From contig NZ_CP064295.1 in assembly GCF_015476115.1 (NCBI RefSeq), positions 1,482,001 to 1,546,000 on the forward strand: DNA of 64,000 nucleotides. Direction: 5' to 3'. This document shows positions 37,003 to 46,402 of this stretch, piece by piece. The notes below the pieces were generated by a model. That model was not told the origin of the DNA. It made no database searches and saw nothing but the letters and a program-made list of their open reading frames with translations. The stretch comes from Aegicerativicinus sediminis. Its GTDB lineage: Bacteria > Bacteroidota > Bacteroidia > Flavobacteriales > Flavobacteriaceae. The translations under genes and the position numbers were made by a program. Numbering within the stretch: the first letter of the stretch is position 1; the number at the start of each line of letters is the position of its first letter.

Positions 37003-37033
37003 GGGAAAAAGTTTTCCCGAATGATTATATTTG
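37003..37033 (+). promoter_or_regulatory. Palindrome and promoter of the AbiV cassette
   Basis: GGGAAAA-AG-TTTTCCC (37003-37018) is a 7-2-7 palindrome. TATATTTG (37026-37033) matches the -7 consensus and ends four bases before the ATG at 37038. The transcription start must therefore be at or near the start codon, making the mRNA leaderless or nearly so. The palindrome covers the space between -33 and -7 and could be a repressor site. Confidence 0.6.
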
Positions 37034-37037
37034 AGTT

Positions 37038-37301
37038 ATGAACGGTTTGATTTATATCCTTGCAATACTGGGAATTGCATTTGTCATCATGATGGTGGCA
37101 AGGGGATTATTGGCCGTTTTCTTTCCAAAACCGGATCCTAAGAATCCATACATCCAGATGCACCAGATCAAGGACACCAATGACAAGAACTATGATGAGT
37201 ACTTGAATTGGTTAGACAAAAAAGGTCACGGTGTGCCAATACCTAAATTTGAAACTCCTGAGGATAAAAAGGCAAAGGATAAAATTAATAAGTATTTATA
37301 A
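37038..37301 (+). CDS. Small membrane-anchored protein of the AbiV cassette, 87 aa
   Basis: One N-terminal helix (residues 3-30, LIYILAILGIAFVIMMVARG) precedes a polar, basic cytoplasmic tail (about 35-87, rich in K, D and P). It runs opposite to all surrounding structural genes. The stop lies three bases before the start of the AbiV-like gene, so they are a pair. Function unknown: it could recruit the partner to the membrane or hold it inactive. Confidence 0.6.
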   Translation: MNGLIYILAILGIAFVIMMVARGLLAVFFPKPDPKNPYIQMHQIKDTNDKNYDEYLNWLDKKGHGVPIPKFETPEDKKAKDKINKYL

Positions 37302-37304
37302 TTT

Positions 37305-37940
37305 TTGACATACGAACAAACACTTTCAATGTTCATTGATGGGCTAGAAAAGTCCAGATTAAATGCAATTAACTTAAAGGATGATGGTGACTTGTTGTTT
37401 CAAAATAATCGTTATAACAGAGCTTTGGCTTTATATCAGCTTTCATTTGAAGAAACTGGTAGGTTCTTCTTAATTCATAAACTTTTATTACGTCATGCTT
37501 TTGGATTTATTTCAGATGATCAATTTTCTTTTGATTACATTAAGAAGGAATATAGAAAACATGATTCAAGGGACGATTCAACTTGGAAAGGAATCCAGGA
37601 TTCTATTAAAATTGGGACGGAAACAATGCAAAAATTATTGATTCATGATGAGGATCCAAAAGATCTTTTAGAGTTGATAAATACGTTTAAAAAAATGAAG
37701 TTACGTATGGCAAAAGCCAGAGAAACTTTCAGCTCGTTTCCAGACTATAAAAACGAATCATTATACGTTGAATTTAAAGGGTATCAATTCAATCAGCCAA
37801 GAATAATGAAATATCAAGCGGAAACTTATCAAGAAAAAGCACAATCTGGAATCGATGCGATGGATTTCACTAAGGGCATAATTGATGATTTTGGAGGCTA
37901 TGGAGGACTAAAAAAATCTGTTGATCAGAATGAATTTTGA
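37305..37940 (+). CDS. AbiV-family (HEPN-like) abortive infection protein
   Basis: 211 residues from TTG 37305; an ATG at 37329 would give 203. Residues about 9-60 (DGLEKSRLNAINLKDDGDLL, YNRALALYQLSFEETGRF) match the start of the AbiV/HEPN fold: two long helices with an E-E-x-G-[RK] element. The HEPN R-x-x-x-x-H ribonuclease motif in exact form is not obvious. In lactococci AbiV stops phage growth by blocking translation late in infection. Here it sits inside the late block of a prophage, on the opposite strand. Confidence 0.75.
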   Translation: MTYEQTLSMFIDGLEKSRLNAINLKDDGDLLFQNNRYNRALALYQLSFEETGRFFLIHKLLLRHAFGFISDDQFSFDYIKKEYRKHDSRDDSTWKGIQDSIKIGTETMQKLLIHDEDPKDLLELINTFKKMKLRMAKARETFSSFPDYKNESLYVEFKGYQFNQPRIMKYQAETYQEKAQSGIDAMDFTKGIIDDFGGYGGLKKSVDQNEF

Positions 37941-37941
37941 A

Positions 37942-38166
37942 TTATTGTGAAAGTTTATTCACAATTTTCTTAATACTCGAACTGTCTTTAAAACCATAAA
38001 CTTCAGCCAAAACCTCATACCTACACTCCTTACATAATTCGGGATTCTCATGGAACCTTTCAAAAATTTCAATGTCACGCATGACAGTAGGTGAGATCAC
38101 TCCCAGATCAGTGAGTTCCTTGATTACAGTTGTTTTATGTTTCAGCTTGGTGTATAGCATTACCAT
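37942..38166 (-). CDS. Hypothetical phage protein, 74 aa
   Basis: Helical, with a Cys pair in NPELCKECRYEVLAEVYGFK and a helix-turn-helix-like C-terminal stretch (KDSSSIKKIVNKL). It overlaps the stop of the preceding Cys-rich gene by seven bases, so translation is coupled. Not recognised. Confidence 0.5.
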   Translation of the reverse strand: MVMLYTKLKHKTTVIKELTDLGVISPTVMRDIEIFERFHENPELCKECRYEVLAEVYGFKDSSSIKKIVNKLSQ

Positions 38167-38420
38167 TTACCTAATGGGCAAGTATCATTAACACTTCGGA
38201 CCTTTACAGAAATCGGACATTTACAATCGTTGCAATAGTGACCTTGAATCTCTCCAATCTGGGCTTCGGGTAGAACTGCAGCATGTTTGCCATATCTAAT
38301 GTGAGGACAATCCACACAGATCTTAGCCCTTTTTTTTGCCTCCTCTAATACCAGGGTTTTATGGCCTTTTATATGAAGATAGTTGGTCCATCCATTCAAT
38401 ATGTCTTTTATCGTACTCAT
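38160..38420 (-). CDS. Cys-rich (zinc-ribbon-like) small phage protein, 86 aa
   Basis: It has C-x-x-C (ICVDCPH), C-x-x-C-x-C (YCNDCKCPI) and a final Cys (DTCPLGKW), enough to bind one or two zinc ions. It immediately follows the tape-measure gene. Small zinc-ribbon proteins after the tape measure recur in flavobacterial phages; the role is unknown and the overlap with neighbours suggests tail assembly. Confidence 0.6.
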   Translation of the reverse strand: MSTIKDILNGWTNYLHIKGHKTLVLEEAKKRAKICVDCPHIRYGKHAAVLPEAQIGEIQGHYCNDCKCPISVKVRSVNDTCPLGKW

Positions 38421-41146
38421 CAGAAATTGGCTCCCCTTGCAATTTCCTCATTTACTTCACGGTCAACTATTCCGGAGTAGGTACCGGCACTGGATCCGCG
38501 CATACTACCTTCCTGTGATCCTTGATAACTACCATCCCTGACAGCTTCCATTATTCGATCATAATCCATCTCGGGCATAGGTGCTGGACTATTGCCACGA
38601 ATCACTTGGCCACCAGCTGCCAAATAAGATGATGGTGTCGATAATGCCACCCCACCATGTTTCTGATTGAGATTTGATAACAACGGTGTCAAAGCTTCTG
38701 AAGCTTTTCGATTCAATACCAACATCGTTTCATCCTTCTCAGCTTCAAAAGCAGTACCATCTTCGCCATAGAATTTAGTTCCACCTTGACTATGTCTGCG
38801 ACCTCCAATTTTGAAAGCTCCACCACGAGCCAGTTTTGGTACAACCAACTTAGCAGCCTGAGCAGCTCCCTTTGCAATGATCAATCCAGCTTGTAAATAT
38901 GCATTTGGTGCTAGAGCTGCAGTAAATGGATTGGATGCCAATACCGATGCAATGTTGAAAGCCTCAGTGGACTTCTGAATGGTATCGTTAATGATAGCTG
39001 CTAATGCGACTATTTTTCCCAAAGCACTCTCCTGGCCTAATAAACCAGATATGGCTTCAAAAGTTCTCTGGTTCTGCGCTATACGAAAATCTTCAACTTC
39101 CTTGGAAAGTTGCTTTTTGAATGCTGCATACTTTTCATTGATGGCGCCAATATCTGCTCCAGTCTGTTCAGCTGCTGCAACTTCCTGCTGTCTCTGGAAT
39201 TCCAATTCTTCAGCACGCTTGGCAAATTCATTCTCAAAATTAGCCTGAGCAGCTGCTCGCTTATTCTCCAGATCAATCGCTTCTTTTTCTTTCTGGGCCT
39301 CATCACGTTCCTTTTGGGCTTCATCCAAGGCAATGCGGTTATCCTCATTGATTTGGTTAATCGCTGCATTAAATTCCTCTTGAGAAATGATACCCTGCTC
39401 CAATCTGGTGCGTTCAAATTCACGTTGTGCTTCGGCAATGCCATTAAGACGCTCCTGTTCGACTCGTAAACTCTCTTCACTAAAGAATAGATCAGCATCG
39501 ATTTTTGATTGGTGATTCTGGATGTATTGTTCAAGTTCCCTCTCAGCTTCGGCGGTAACCACTTCACCTTGCTTTTGGAGAAATTCATTCTTTAACCATA
39601 AAAGCTCAGCATCATATTCGGTCTGGGTCAAATTTCTATTGGCCAACTCTTTTTCAAGAATCTCAGTTTCACGTTTATAGATTTCCTCCTCAACCTTTAA
39701 CTGATCACGTAGATTTTGAGCTTTGACACCCTGCTGTTGAATGAATAGGTCTAACTCGGCTTTTTGTTGGGCAATGGCTTTATCGGCAATCTCCTTGGCT
39801 TTGTCAGCCGCTTCTTTCTGAAGTGCTACACGGTTGGTAAGTTGCTCCGATTCTTGACTGGTAATCCGCTCTTGTATATCAGCAATGTTGGTCAAGGCTT
39901 CGGCCTGAGCATCCAGCGCTTCTTTGGTTTCACCTTCAGCTTGTATCCTGAGATTGGCCACCAATAAAGCCTGCTCAGCAATCTTAAGCTCCTCATTCAA
40001 TTGCTCCTTTAAAACGGCACCCAATTGGTTGTTAGCTTCGATACGCTCTTTGATGGAGAGGTTTTCATTGTCGCGAATCTGTCTTAATTTTTCGGCATCC
40101 CTTTGATATTCCAATTGGGTAAGTCTGGCCTGTCTCTGGTTCTTTTCCAGTTCAGCTTCGGCATTGGCCAAATCCATGGCAAGTTTTGCTCCTTCCTTAA
40201 ATTCACCATAGAATTCTTTAACTGATTTTGCAGCCCCATCAAAGCCTAATAATTCCAGTCCGCTTGAAATTATATTGATGGCATCCTCTGCAGCCTTCGC
40301 TGCCAGTTCAAAACCTAATACAATGCCATCGATCAGGAATTCACCCAATGGCTCCAACCAATCCAATAGCTTATTAACCATGCCACCAAAGACTGAGAAT
40401 ACCTTGGTGATTTTATTGGTAGCTTCCTCAGATCGGTTCATGGCATTTCTCACCAATAGGAAAGCTCCGACCAATACGGCCAACAATGCTCCAATTGGTG
40501 TTGCAATGAAAGCTAAGGCTGATTTGGTTAGTCCAACGACTGAAGTGGTCAATGACTTTACATTATTAGTGACCAGCGGAGTGACGCCTCCAGCTTCTTT
40601 GGATCTAGTAATGAATTGAAGAAATCCACCGTTGAATAGATCCATCTCATCAAATGCCTCTTTAATAGAGTCCTTATAATTTCCGATGTTGATCTTCTGC
40701 TGCTCCAGTGATGAAACATTCTCCTTGATGAATTCTGTATTAACATCCAGTTTCGCGTTGATCGCATCCAGAGCTGCAGCACCTTCCTCGGTCTCAATAT
40801 TCAATTCCTCGCGAAGCTCCCTAAGCTCTTTATTGTTTTGCTTTGCCTGCCCCAATGACACCACTTCTTTATCCAATGCCTGTGTCAGCTTCTGCTCAAC
40901 GGTCAAGAAATCCTTGCTGCTTTCAGAAAGGTTGGAGACTAATTTTTGATTGAGCCGATATTCTGTACTGACTTTTTTAAGCCGTGCCTCAGTCTTGATA
41001 TATTCCTCATTCTGCTCACCAACGGTCAGCTTCAAAGCTTTTAGATCACCGCGCAATGTGATTATCTCATCCTTGAGTTCAACGGACTTCTTGATGATGC
41101 CATCAACATCAATGTCCGCTTCAAATAATTTTATTTTATCTGCCAT
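38420..41146 (-). CDS. Tape measure protein
   Basis: A 908-residue protein that sets tail length. Residues 1-170 and 300-720 are long coiled coils with very high Glu, Gln and Lys content. A hydrophobic stretch near residue 195-235 (LTKSALAFIATPIGALLAVL) could insert into the host inner membrane at DNA ejection. The C-terminus has the Gly-rich segment ARGGAFKIGGRRHSQGGTKF seen in many tape measures. By length the tail would be of medium size. Confidence 0.93.
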   Translation of the reverse strand: MADKIKLFEADIDVDGIIKKSVELKDEIITLRGDLKALKLTVGEQNEEYIKTEARLKKVSTEYRLNQKLVSNLSESSKDFLTVEQKLTQALDKEVVSLGQAKQNNKELRELREELNIETEEGAAALDAINAKLDVNTEFIKENVSSLEQQKINIGNYKDSIKEAFDEMDLFNGGFLQFITRSKEAGGVTPLVTNNVKSLTTSVVGLTKSALAFIATPIGALLAVLVGAFLLVRNAMNRSEEATNKITKVFSVFGGMVNKLLDWLEPLGEFLIDGIVLGFELAAKAAEDAINIISSGLELLGFDGAAKSVKEFYGEFKEGAKLAMDLANAEAELEKNQRQARLTQLEYQRDAEKLRQIRDNENLSIKERIEANNQLGAVLKEQLNEELKIAEQALLVANLRIQAEGETKEALDAQAEALTNIADIQERITSQESEQLTNRVALQKEAADKAKEIADKAIAQQKAELDLFIQQQGVKAQNLRDQLKVEEEIYKRETEILEKELANRNLTQTEYDAELLWLKNEFLQKQGEVVTAEAERELEQYIQNHQSKIDADLFFSEESLRVEQERLNGIAEAQREFERTRLEQGIISQEEFNAAINQINEDNRIALDEAQKERDEAQKEKEAIDLENKRAAAQANFENEFAKRAEELEFQRQQEVAAAEQTGADIGAINEKYAAFKKQLSKEVEDFRIAQNQRTFEAISGLLGQESALGKIVALAAIINDTIQKSTEAFNIASVLASNPFTAALAPNAYLQAGLIIAKGAAQAAKLVVPKLARGGAFKIGGRRHSQGGTKFYGEDGTAFEAEKDETMLVLNRKASEALTPLLSNLNQKHGGVALSTPSSYLAAGGQVIRGNSPAPMPEMDYDRIMEAVRDGSYQGSQEGSMRGSSAGTYSGIVDREVNEEIARGANF

Positions 41147-41154
41147 GATTTGGG

Positions 41155-43728
41155 TTAGTTTATAAAGAATGTTTTGTCATAATTTATCACGTCGGTCAAT
41201 ATTTGAAACCTATACCACCCTATTCCTTGATTAAGTTCTACATCAACTAGTACATGAGAACCTTCCGACAGTTGAGTTAGGTTGATAACTGTTTCTGAAC
41301 CCTGCGGCACATTAGTTATGAAGTTTACATTCTGACATTTGAAAGTTCCAGTTGTAGGTGTAAAGTTTTCAAATATGTAAGTGATGTCTCTGTAGGTTGG
41401 AGAACCGGTGGTAGTGTCGTTATAATCCGGAACGAATGATAATCTTATATTTGGATCATCAGCTGGACAAGGCACAGCAGCTCCAGATACATCTGAAAGG
41501 TTTTCATTCGGATCATTGATCAACATTACCCAATAGCCACATTCACTATCGGTTATTGGGGAAGGCAATTCATAAATATGTTCGCCTGAACCTTCATCCA
41601 CATTAAACACTACCTGAGGGCCTTTCGGCGTTCCGTTAAACTCTGATGTGTACAATGTGGCTGTGATAGTCACACCATCCTGAGGCACATAGTTAATGAA
41701 ACTGAATATTGATCTAATTCCAAAATTGGTTCTGCTAATACCATCTGGAAACAGTGTGCTGCTGTTGATGGTTATAGCTTTATTTGGCTGTGGCAGCAAG
41801 ACATTTGTTTCGGTCTCGGATCGCTCCATTCTGATCATCTCACATTTTGTCAATCTGCCTTCCTCAAAATCCCTGATTTTATTCAAAATGAAATAAGCGC
41901 CTTCCTGCTCAATGAATTTTGGTCTGGAGAAATCCACTTTCTCAACATCCACAGCAGTTAGATTCATTACCATATCCATGACCTTACTCTTATTGAGCAC
42001 GCTGTAAATGGTTGGATAGAAATTATTGATCACCTCCTTATATGCCAATCCAGTGAAATCCTCAACCGGGAAGGAAGTCACGGCCTGATCTTCCTGAAAC
42101 TGTTCGGATCCAACGGTGATACCAGCACTCACAGATCTAGACTTCATAATGTAGAATCTGCCATCCAATTCTTTGTACTTGAGTGAGCCATCATCCTTAA
42201 CCTCTTTATCCCAGAATTTGTAAACGTTCACTTTTTGTCCAACTAGATCTACCTTATTTTTTTCCGGAGAATAGAGTGGGCTCTGATAGACTTTTTTCTC
42301 TGCAGGCAGATTCACATTTCCAACATACAGGAAGCCATCATTGTGTTCGGCTTCACGCTCGTTGTACTTATATGCAAATCGATTCTTCTGGCCATAACTG
42401 CCATAGATATAATCCTCACTGGTGCGCTTCACGAATTTCTTGCTCCAGTCTTCTGGATTATTATTGACCATCTCGGCGTGTTTCAAAAACTTGATATGTT
42501 TGTTGATGGTATCTGGATAGGCTGTAAGTGAAAACCTCACCATGACATCTGTCACGAAATCCCTGATTGACATGCCAATAAAGGCCTCTTCAAAGTCTAC
42601 TTGGTTACCAGTGACAATATCTGCATCGATGGACATATCACCTACCACACGCACATTACCTAAGACTCCAAACGTAGTTCCTGAATGAGAAGGGTAGAGT
42701 TTGAAGCTCTGGCCGGCTGAAAGATTGATATAAAATACCTTGGTGATATCATCACCACTCTCAATTCCTTCAACTGCGGTGTAATATATTATTTCTCCAT
42801 TCTCAAGAGTCTGTAAAAGAATGTCCAAAGGATCTGCCTCTGGTTGTGCCTCAATAGCCAATGAACCTGAAAACGTGAATTTATAAAGCCCATCCTGCAA
42901 TACCGTAATGATCTGTCCATCTGGTGGCTGCTCAGGTGATTGCTGGCTAGATTCAAAATAAGCATTGTTAACCACTGGATTGTGGGTAAGAACATTCGAA
43001 TACAGATACATGCCAAAAAAACTATTAGCATAATAACTCGGCGCTCCATCGAATTGCCATAGGTGTACATCCAATGTGGCTTGGGTATCATCCCCAATAG
43101 ATTTAGGATAGGAAAGCCATAAGTCCAAGAAATCATCAGTCGCAAACACATCACCTTCAAAAGTCCATCCGATATATTCAAAGAGCTTTTCCCAGAGATA
43201 TTCCACACTGGCACTTGGTATCAAATAATCAATATTGAGCTTGACAAGATCGTAGACCATCTTTCCATTATAATCGGCCACATTGTATCGATAGGGCAAA
43301 TCTGGATCAGTCCACGTACCCACTACGTTTGTAAGGTTTTTGAGATGGTTTAAATCAGATATTCCCATATCCGTAAGAGTCTTGTTCTCAATGGCCTTGT
43401 AGAAATCAATCATGCCGTCATAAACATAGATATCATAATCGTGGCCCGCTGTCTGCTTCACGATGGCCCAGCCTTTATAAACCAATAGCTCCTCATTCTC
43501 ACCCCAAAGGAATGCATCATTCTTCTGATAAGGAATGTTTGATTGATTTCCGGGGATGCCTAAAAAATTAAAAGCCCTAACATTGTTGGGCGTGCCTGGT
43601 ACGGTTAGCTTGTTGGTGAAATTAGTCTGCCTTGTATCTAGGTCACCAATGTCATTGACCTGTTTGGTCTGCTTGATCCTGGTACCAGCATAAAGATCGA
43701 TTCTATATCCATTGATCAGAAGCCTCAT
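41155..43728 (-). CDS. Large phage tail protein (distal tail or tail-associated)
   Basis: 857 residues, beta-rich and without membrane segments. The N-terminus (RIKQTKQVNDIGDLDTRQTN, NKLTVPGTPNN) resembles tail proteins of flavobacterial siphophages. The C-terminal 250 residues look like carbohydrate-binding or immunoglobulin-like modules. It overlaps the next gene by four bases and precedes the tape measure in transcription order. Exact position in the tail is not known. Confidence 0.65.
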   Translation of the reverse strand: MRLLINGYRIDLYAGTRIKQTKQVNDIGDLDTRQTNFTNKLTVPGTPNNVRAFNFLGIPGNQSNIPYQKNDAFLWGENEELLVYKGWAIVKQTAGHDYDIYVYDGMIDFYKAIENKTLTDMGISDLNHLKNLTNVVGTWTDPDLPYRYNVADYNGKMVYDLVKLNIDYLIPSASVEYLWEKLFEYIGWTFEGDVFATDDFLDLWLSYPKSIGDDTQATLDVHLWQFDGAPSYYANSFFGMYLYSNVLTHNPVVNNAYFESSQQSPEQPPDGQIITVLQDGLYKFTFSGSLAIEAQPEADPLDILLQTLENGEIIYYTAVEGIESGDDITKVFYINLSAGQSFKLYPSHSGTTFGVLGNVRVVGDMSIDADIVTGNQVDFEEAFIGMSIRDFVTDVMVRFSLTAYPDTINKHIKFLKHAEMVNNNPEDWSKKFVKRTSEDYIYGSYGQKNRFAYKYNEREAEHNDGFLYVGNVNLPAEKKVYQSPLYSPEKNKVDLVGQKVNVYKFWDKEVKDDGSLKYKELDGRFYIMKSRSVSAGITVGSEQFQEDQAVTSFPVEDFTGLAYKEVINNFYPTIYSVLNKSKVMDMVMNLTAVDVEKVDFSRPKFIEQEGAYFILNKIRDFEEGRLTKCEMIRMERSETETNVLLPQPNKAITINSSTLFPDGISRTNFGIRSIFSFINYVPQDGVTITATLYTSEFNGTPKGPQVVFNVDEGSGEHIYELPSPITDSECGYWVMLINDPNENLSDVSGAAVPCPADDPNIRLSFVPDYNDTTTGSPTYRDITYIFENFTPTTGTFKCQNVNFITNVPQGSETVINLTQLSEGSHVLVDVELNQGIGWYRFQILTDVINYDKTFFIN

Positions 43729-44909
43729 AACAAAGTGGCATTGGTTCTGAAAGGAAGGCCTAAATCAATCTTCACATCATTGAACATCCTGCCAGGCTCT
43801 TCCACTTTAAGGCTTCGGTTAAGACATTCGATCTCCACCCATTGATTAGGCTGAGCCGATTTGTTGATGGAATACGGCTCACCAGTAAATAGATATACTT
43901 TAGGACTTTCAATGATCTGACGTAAAATCCGCATGTCTTGAGCTGTCACCCTACGAGCTATACAGTTAAGTGTCTCAAATGATTCCTCGACTCCAGAATA
44001 CTTGATTGGTGAAATGGTATTCTCGATATTGTTGAAATCATTGGCAATGGATTCTAATCCTCTGGCATCCAAACTGACTGACTTTCTTTTATTGAAAAGC
44101 CAATAACTCCAGCCCCCCCAATTATTTCTGAACTTCACATATACCCCACAATCTGATTCAATTCGATTGATATAGACCGTCAATGGAGATTCATTCAAAT
44201 GCACCCCTGGATCATATCCGGGTCTGGTGATCTGCAGCTTATTGATGCCTGTCTTTAATGGCAGATAATCCGCAATGGTGAGATTTGAAACTGCATCAGA
44301 GAATGCAATACGGTTAATTATTGCTCCACCGGGAATGGGAACATCGATATCCATACCATTGGATTGGTTCAGAATGTTCATGTTTCCAGAAGTAATGGAG
44401 TAGATGCTAATATCAAATGGATAACCCTCCCAATAATTGACAAAATATTCAGTTTTCTGCCTTTCCTTAGGCACCTGAAGCATGAACAAACCAAGCTGTG
44501 GAGATTCCTGTCTTTGGTAGTCAATCAGCTGCTCAGCTCCAACCAAAAAAGTATAGTTCTTATTGATGGTCACTGGATCTGCATCAGAGAAATTGATGGT
44601 AATATCCAAACTGATATCATACTTCACTTCGCTGGTATCGTCATGTACTAGATCAGCTACAGCTGCTCCCATATCTAAATCCACCATATCAGCTAGATCA
44701 TTCTGTACAGCCAAGGCTTTTAGGTGCTTTCTGAAATCGAATGTGAAAATGCCATCATTGGGATCAGGATAGATGCGATCCACAAATTCAGTACAAACTA
44801 TATCAGCAAAAGTTGGTGTATTCCCACCGTCATCATGGAACTTGATGATATTCTTATTGAACACCCATAGGTGTTTAGTGGTTGAAAGGGATTGGTCAAA
44901 AACTATCAT
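43725..44909 (-). CDS. Phage tail protein, 394 aa
   Basis: A beta-rich soluble protein. It starts MIVFDQSLSTTKHLWVFNK and has repeated strands with aromatic ends, typical of distal-tail or tail-fibre-base proteins. It overlaps both neighbours by four bases. No catalytic motif seen. Assignment as tail rests on its place between the gp10-like gene and the large tail gene. Confidence 0.6.
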   Translation of the reverse strand: MIVFDQSLSTTKHLWVFNKNIIKFHDDGGNTPTFADIVCTEFVDRIYPDPNDGIFTFDFRKHLKALAVQNDLADMVDLDMGAAVADLVHDDTSEVKYDISLDITINFSDADPVTINKNYTFLVGAEQLIDYQRQESPQLGLFMLQVPKERQKTEYFVNYWEGYPFDISIYSITSGNMNILNQSNGMDIDVPIPGGAIINRIAFSDAVSNLTIADYLPLKTGINKLQITRPGYDPGVHLNESPLTVYINRIESDCGVYVKFRNNWGGWSYWLFNKRKSVSLDARGLESIANDFNNIENTISPIKYSGVEESFETLNCIARRVTAQDMRILRQIIESPKVYLFTGEPYSINKSAQPNQWVEIECLNRSLKVEEPGRMFNDVKIDLGLPFRTNATLL

Positions 44910-45403
44910 GCTGCTGTTAGTTCGTTTTTAAGTATGCCAACAATGTCAGCTCTCAAGCGTGATAGAAATACATCACCCAGCTCATCCAACATTTTTGGGA
45001 TTACGGTTTTTATGAAATCATCAATTACAGAATTAAGAACCTCGCCTTGGTTGTGCTCGTTTGGTACCTTTATGCCTTGTGTGGCCACTTTGTGGGCAAT
45101 GGCAAACGACATCCGTTTAGGCTCTTCATAGAATATTGCCGGCAAACCTTCCTTAACTTCGATCCATTGAAGCATGAAGGGTGCAAGCTTTCGGTAATCA
45201 GCCGGACCAGGTCCACGCCCATGCTCCATGTAGTAGGAGTGTGGGGCTCCATACATGATCAGTGAGGACTTTGTCACCTCGGCTTCTAAAGATTCTTCGA
45301 AATCACCAGACGCACGAAGCCCAAGCTCATCATATTTGTCGATGAACATGCCCCGAAGGATATCGAGGTATTTAAAGTATATGGCTTCTTGCTCTTGATC
45401 CAT
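44906..45403 (-). CDS. Phage head-tail joining/tail-completion-like protein (HK97 gp10 type)
   Basis: 165 residues. The central phrase APHSYYMEHGRGPGPADYRK is the conserved core of gp10-like minor virion proteins, which usually read [AP]-x-[YH]-A-x-[YF]-x-E-x-G. It is flanked by helices. Such proteins close the head-tail joint. The start overlaps the stop of the membrane protein at 45403 by one base. Confidence 0.62.
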   Translation of the reverse strand: MDQEQEAIYFKYLDILRGMFIDKYDELGLRASGDFEESLEAEVTKSSLIMYGAPHSYYMEHGRGPGPADYRKLAPFMLQWIEVKEGLPAIFYEEPKRMSFAIAHKVATQGIKVPNEHNQGEVLNSVIDDFIKTVIPKMLDELGDVFLSRLRADIVGILKNELTAA

Positions 45404-45762
45404 TACTGATTCTTAGGTCCTGAAATTGTATAGTAAGTATTTATCCTTACTGTTCCAGATGAATCGAATTCTTCAGTTACCAATTCAACATCCTTTTTAA
45501 TTCTATAGGAATACACTTCCTCAATGACTTCACCTTTCTTTAAATGTGAAATGATTAGTTCAACGATGGAAATCTCCTCATACTTTTCCTTCTCTTCGAT
45601 CTCCATCAGATAATCTTCGAAGGCTTCAAGCAATTCATCGGTTTTATATTTTGTATTTGACCCCTTGATTTTTTTCAAGATGATGACCATCATGAAAAAT
45701 GAAATAACCATTCCTGAAATCACACCGAAGCCCATGGCAAATCCTTTTAAAATCTCTATCAT
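45403..45762 (-). CDS. Small phage membrane protein, 119 aa
   Basis: One N-terminal membrane helix (about 4-32, GFAMGFGVISGMVISFFMMV) is followed by a charged cytoplasmic domain of about 85 residues with a Glu-rich helix (ELLEAFEDYLMEIEEKEKYE). It overlaps neighbours on both sides. Not recognised. A membrane protein in the morphogenesis block could act on the cell rather than the virion, for example in exclusion. Confidence 0.5.
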   Translation of the reverse strand: MIEILKGFAMGFGVISGMVISFFMMVIILKKIKGSNTKYKTDELLEAFEDYLMEIEEKEKYEEISIVELIISHLKKGEVIEEVYSYRIKKDVELVTEEFDSSGTVRINTYYTISGPKNQ

Positions 45763-45953
45763 GACTTTAACTTTTTACTGATTCTGGTTAATATTCCACG
45801 GATGATCATCCAGATGATGAACACGATTATCGGACTGATGGCAATAAGCCACGTACAATCAATAAAGCCTAACAGCTTATATAAAATCAACCCAAAGGTT
45901 GATACTAGCATTATGCCTACGTAAGCATCTAAAATGTTTCTAACTATATGCAT
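45759..45953 (-). CDS. Two-helix membrane peptide, 64 aa
   Basis: Two membrane segments (about 9-30 and 33-53) end in a basic tail (RISKKLKS). It overlaps the next gene by four bases. It could be a second holin-like or exclusion protein; there is no sequence signature to decide. Confidence 0.5.
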   Translation of the reverse strand: MHIVRNILDAYVGIMLVSTFGLILYKLLGFIDCTWLIAISPIIVFIIWMIIRGILTRISKKLKS

Positions 45954-46402
45954 ACCTCAATTGTGAATTGAATTTTTAAACCATCGAGATTGGTGTCATA
46001 GACATTCTCTACCTCGATCTCCTTCCATTTTTTGATGAGCCAATTCTCACATACCGTAAAATTGTCATTTATCTCCATTGCCTCATCTTGAAGGTTCCTG
46101 ATGTGGGTCTCATATTTGAAATTGTAATCAGCCTCACTGATCTTAGACCTTACAACCAATAGCATCTCACCAGTAAAAGTGTAACCCTCAATAGCGCTGT
46201 AGTTATTAAGCTTATGCTCACGATCCTGCCACAATAGCATCAGATATTTATTCCGGTCCGCAAATAGCTCAGCAGAATCATCTGGCAAATCCTGAAGGTT
46301 CTGCCAATGGTCGCGCCCATAGTTGAAATGCCATTTCTCCTCTCCAGGATTGGCACCGGTGTTAAAATCTGCGATTAACTCTTTTAGTCTTTCTACTAAC
46401 AA
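45944..46402 (-). CDS. Phage morphogenesis protein, 152 aa, unknown
   Basis: A soluble alpha/beta protein. It starts MLVERLKELIADFNTG and ends QFTIEVCI. Position after the terminase and before the gp10-like gene suits a tail-terminator or head-closure protein. Overlaps the upstream gene by 41 bases, more than most here. Confidence 0.55.
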   Translation of the reverse strand: MLVERLKELIADFNTGANPGEEKWHFNYGRDHWQNLQDLPDDSAELFADRNKYLMLLWQDREHKLNNYSAIEGYTFTGEMLLVVRSKISEADYNFKYETHIRNLQDEAMEINDNFTVCENWLIKKWKEIEVENVYDTNLDGLKIQFTIEVCI

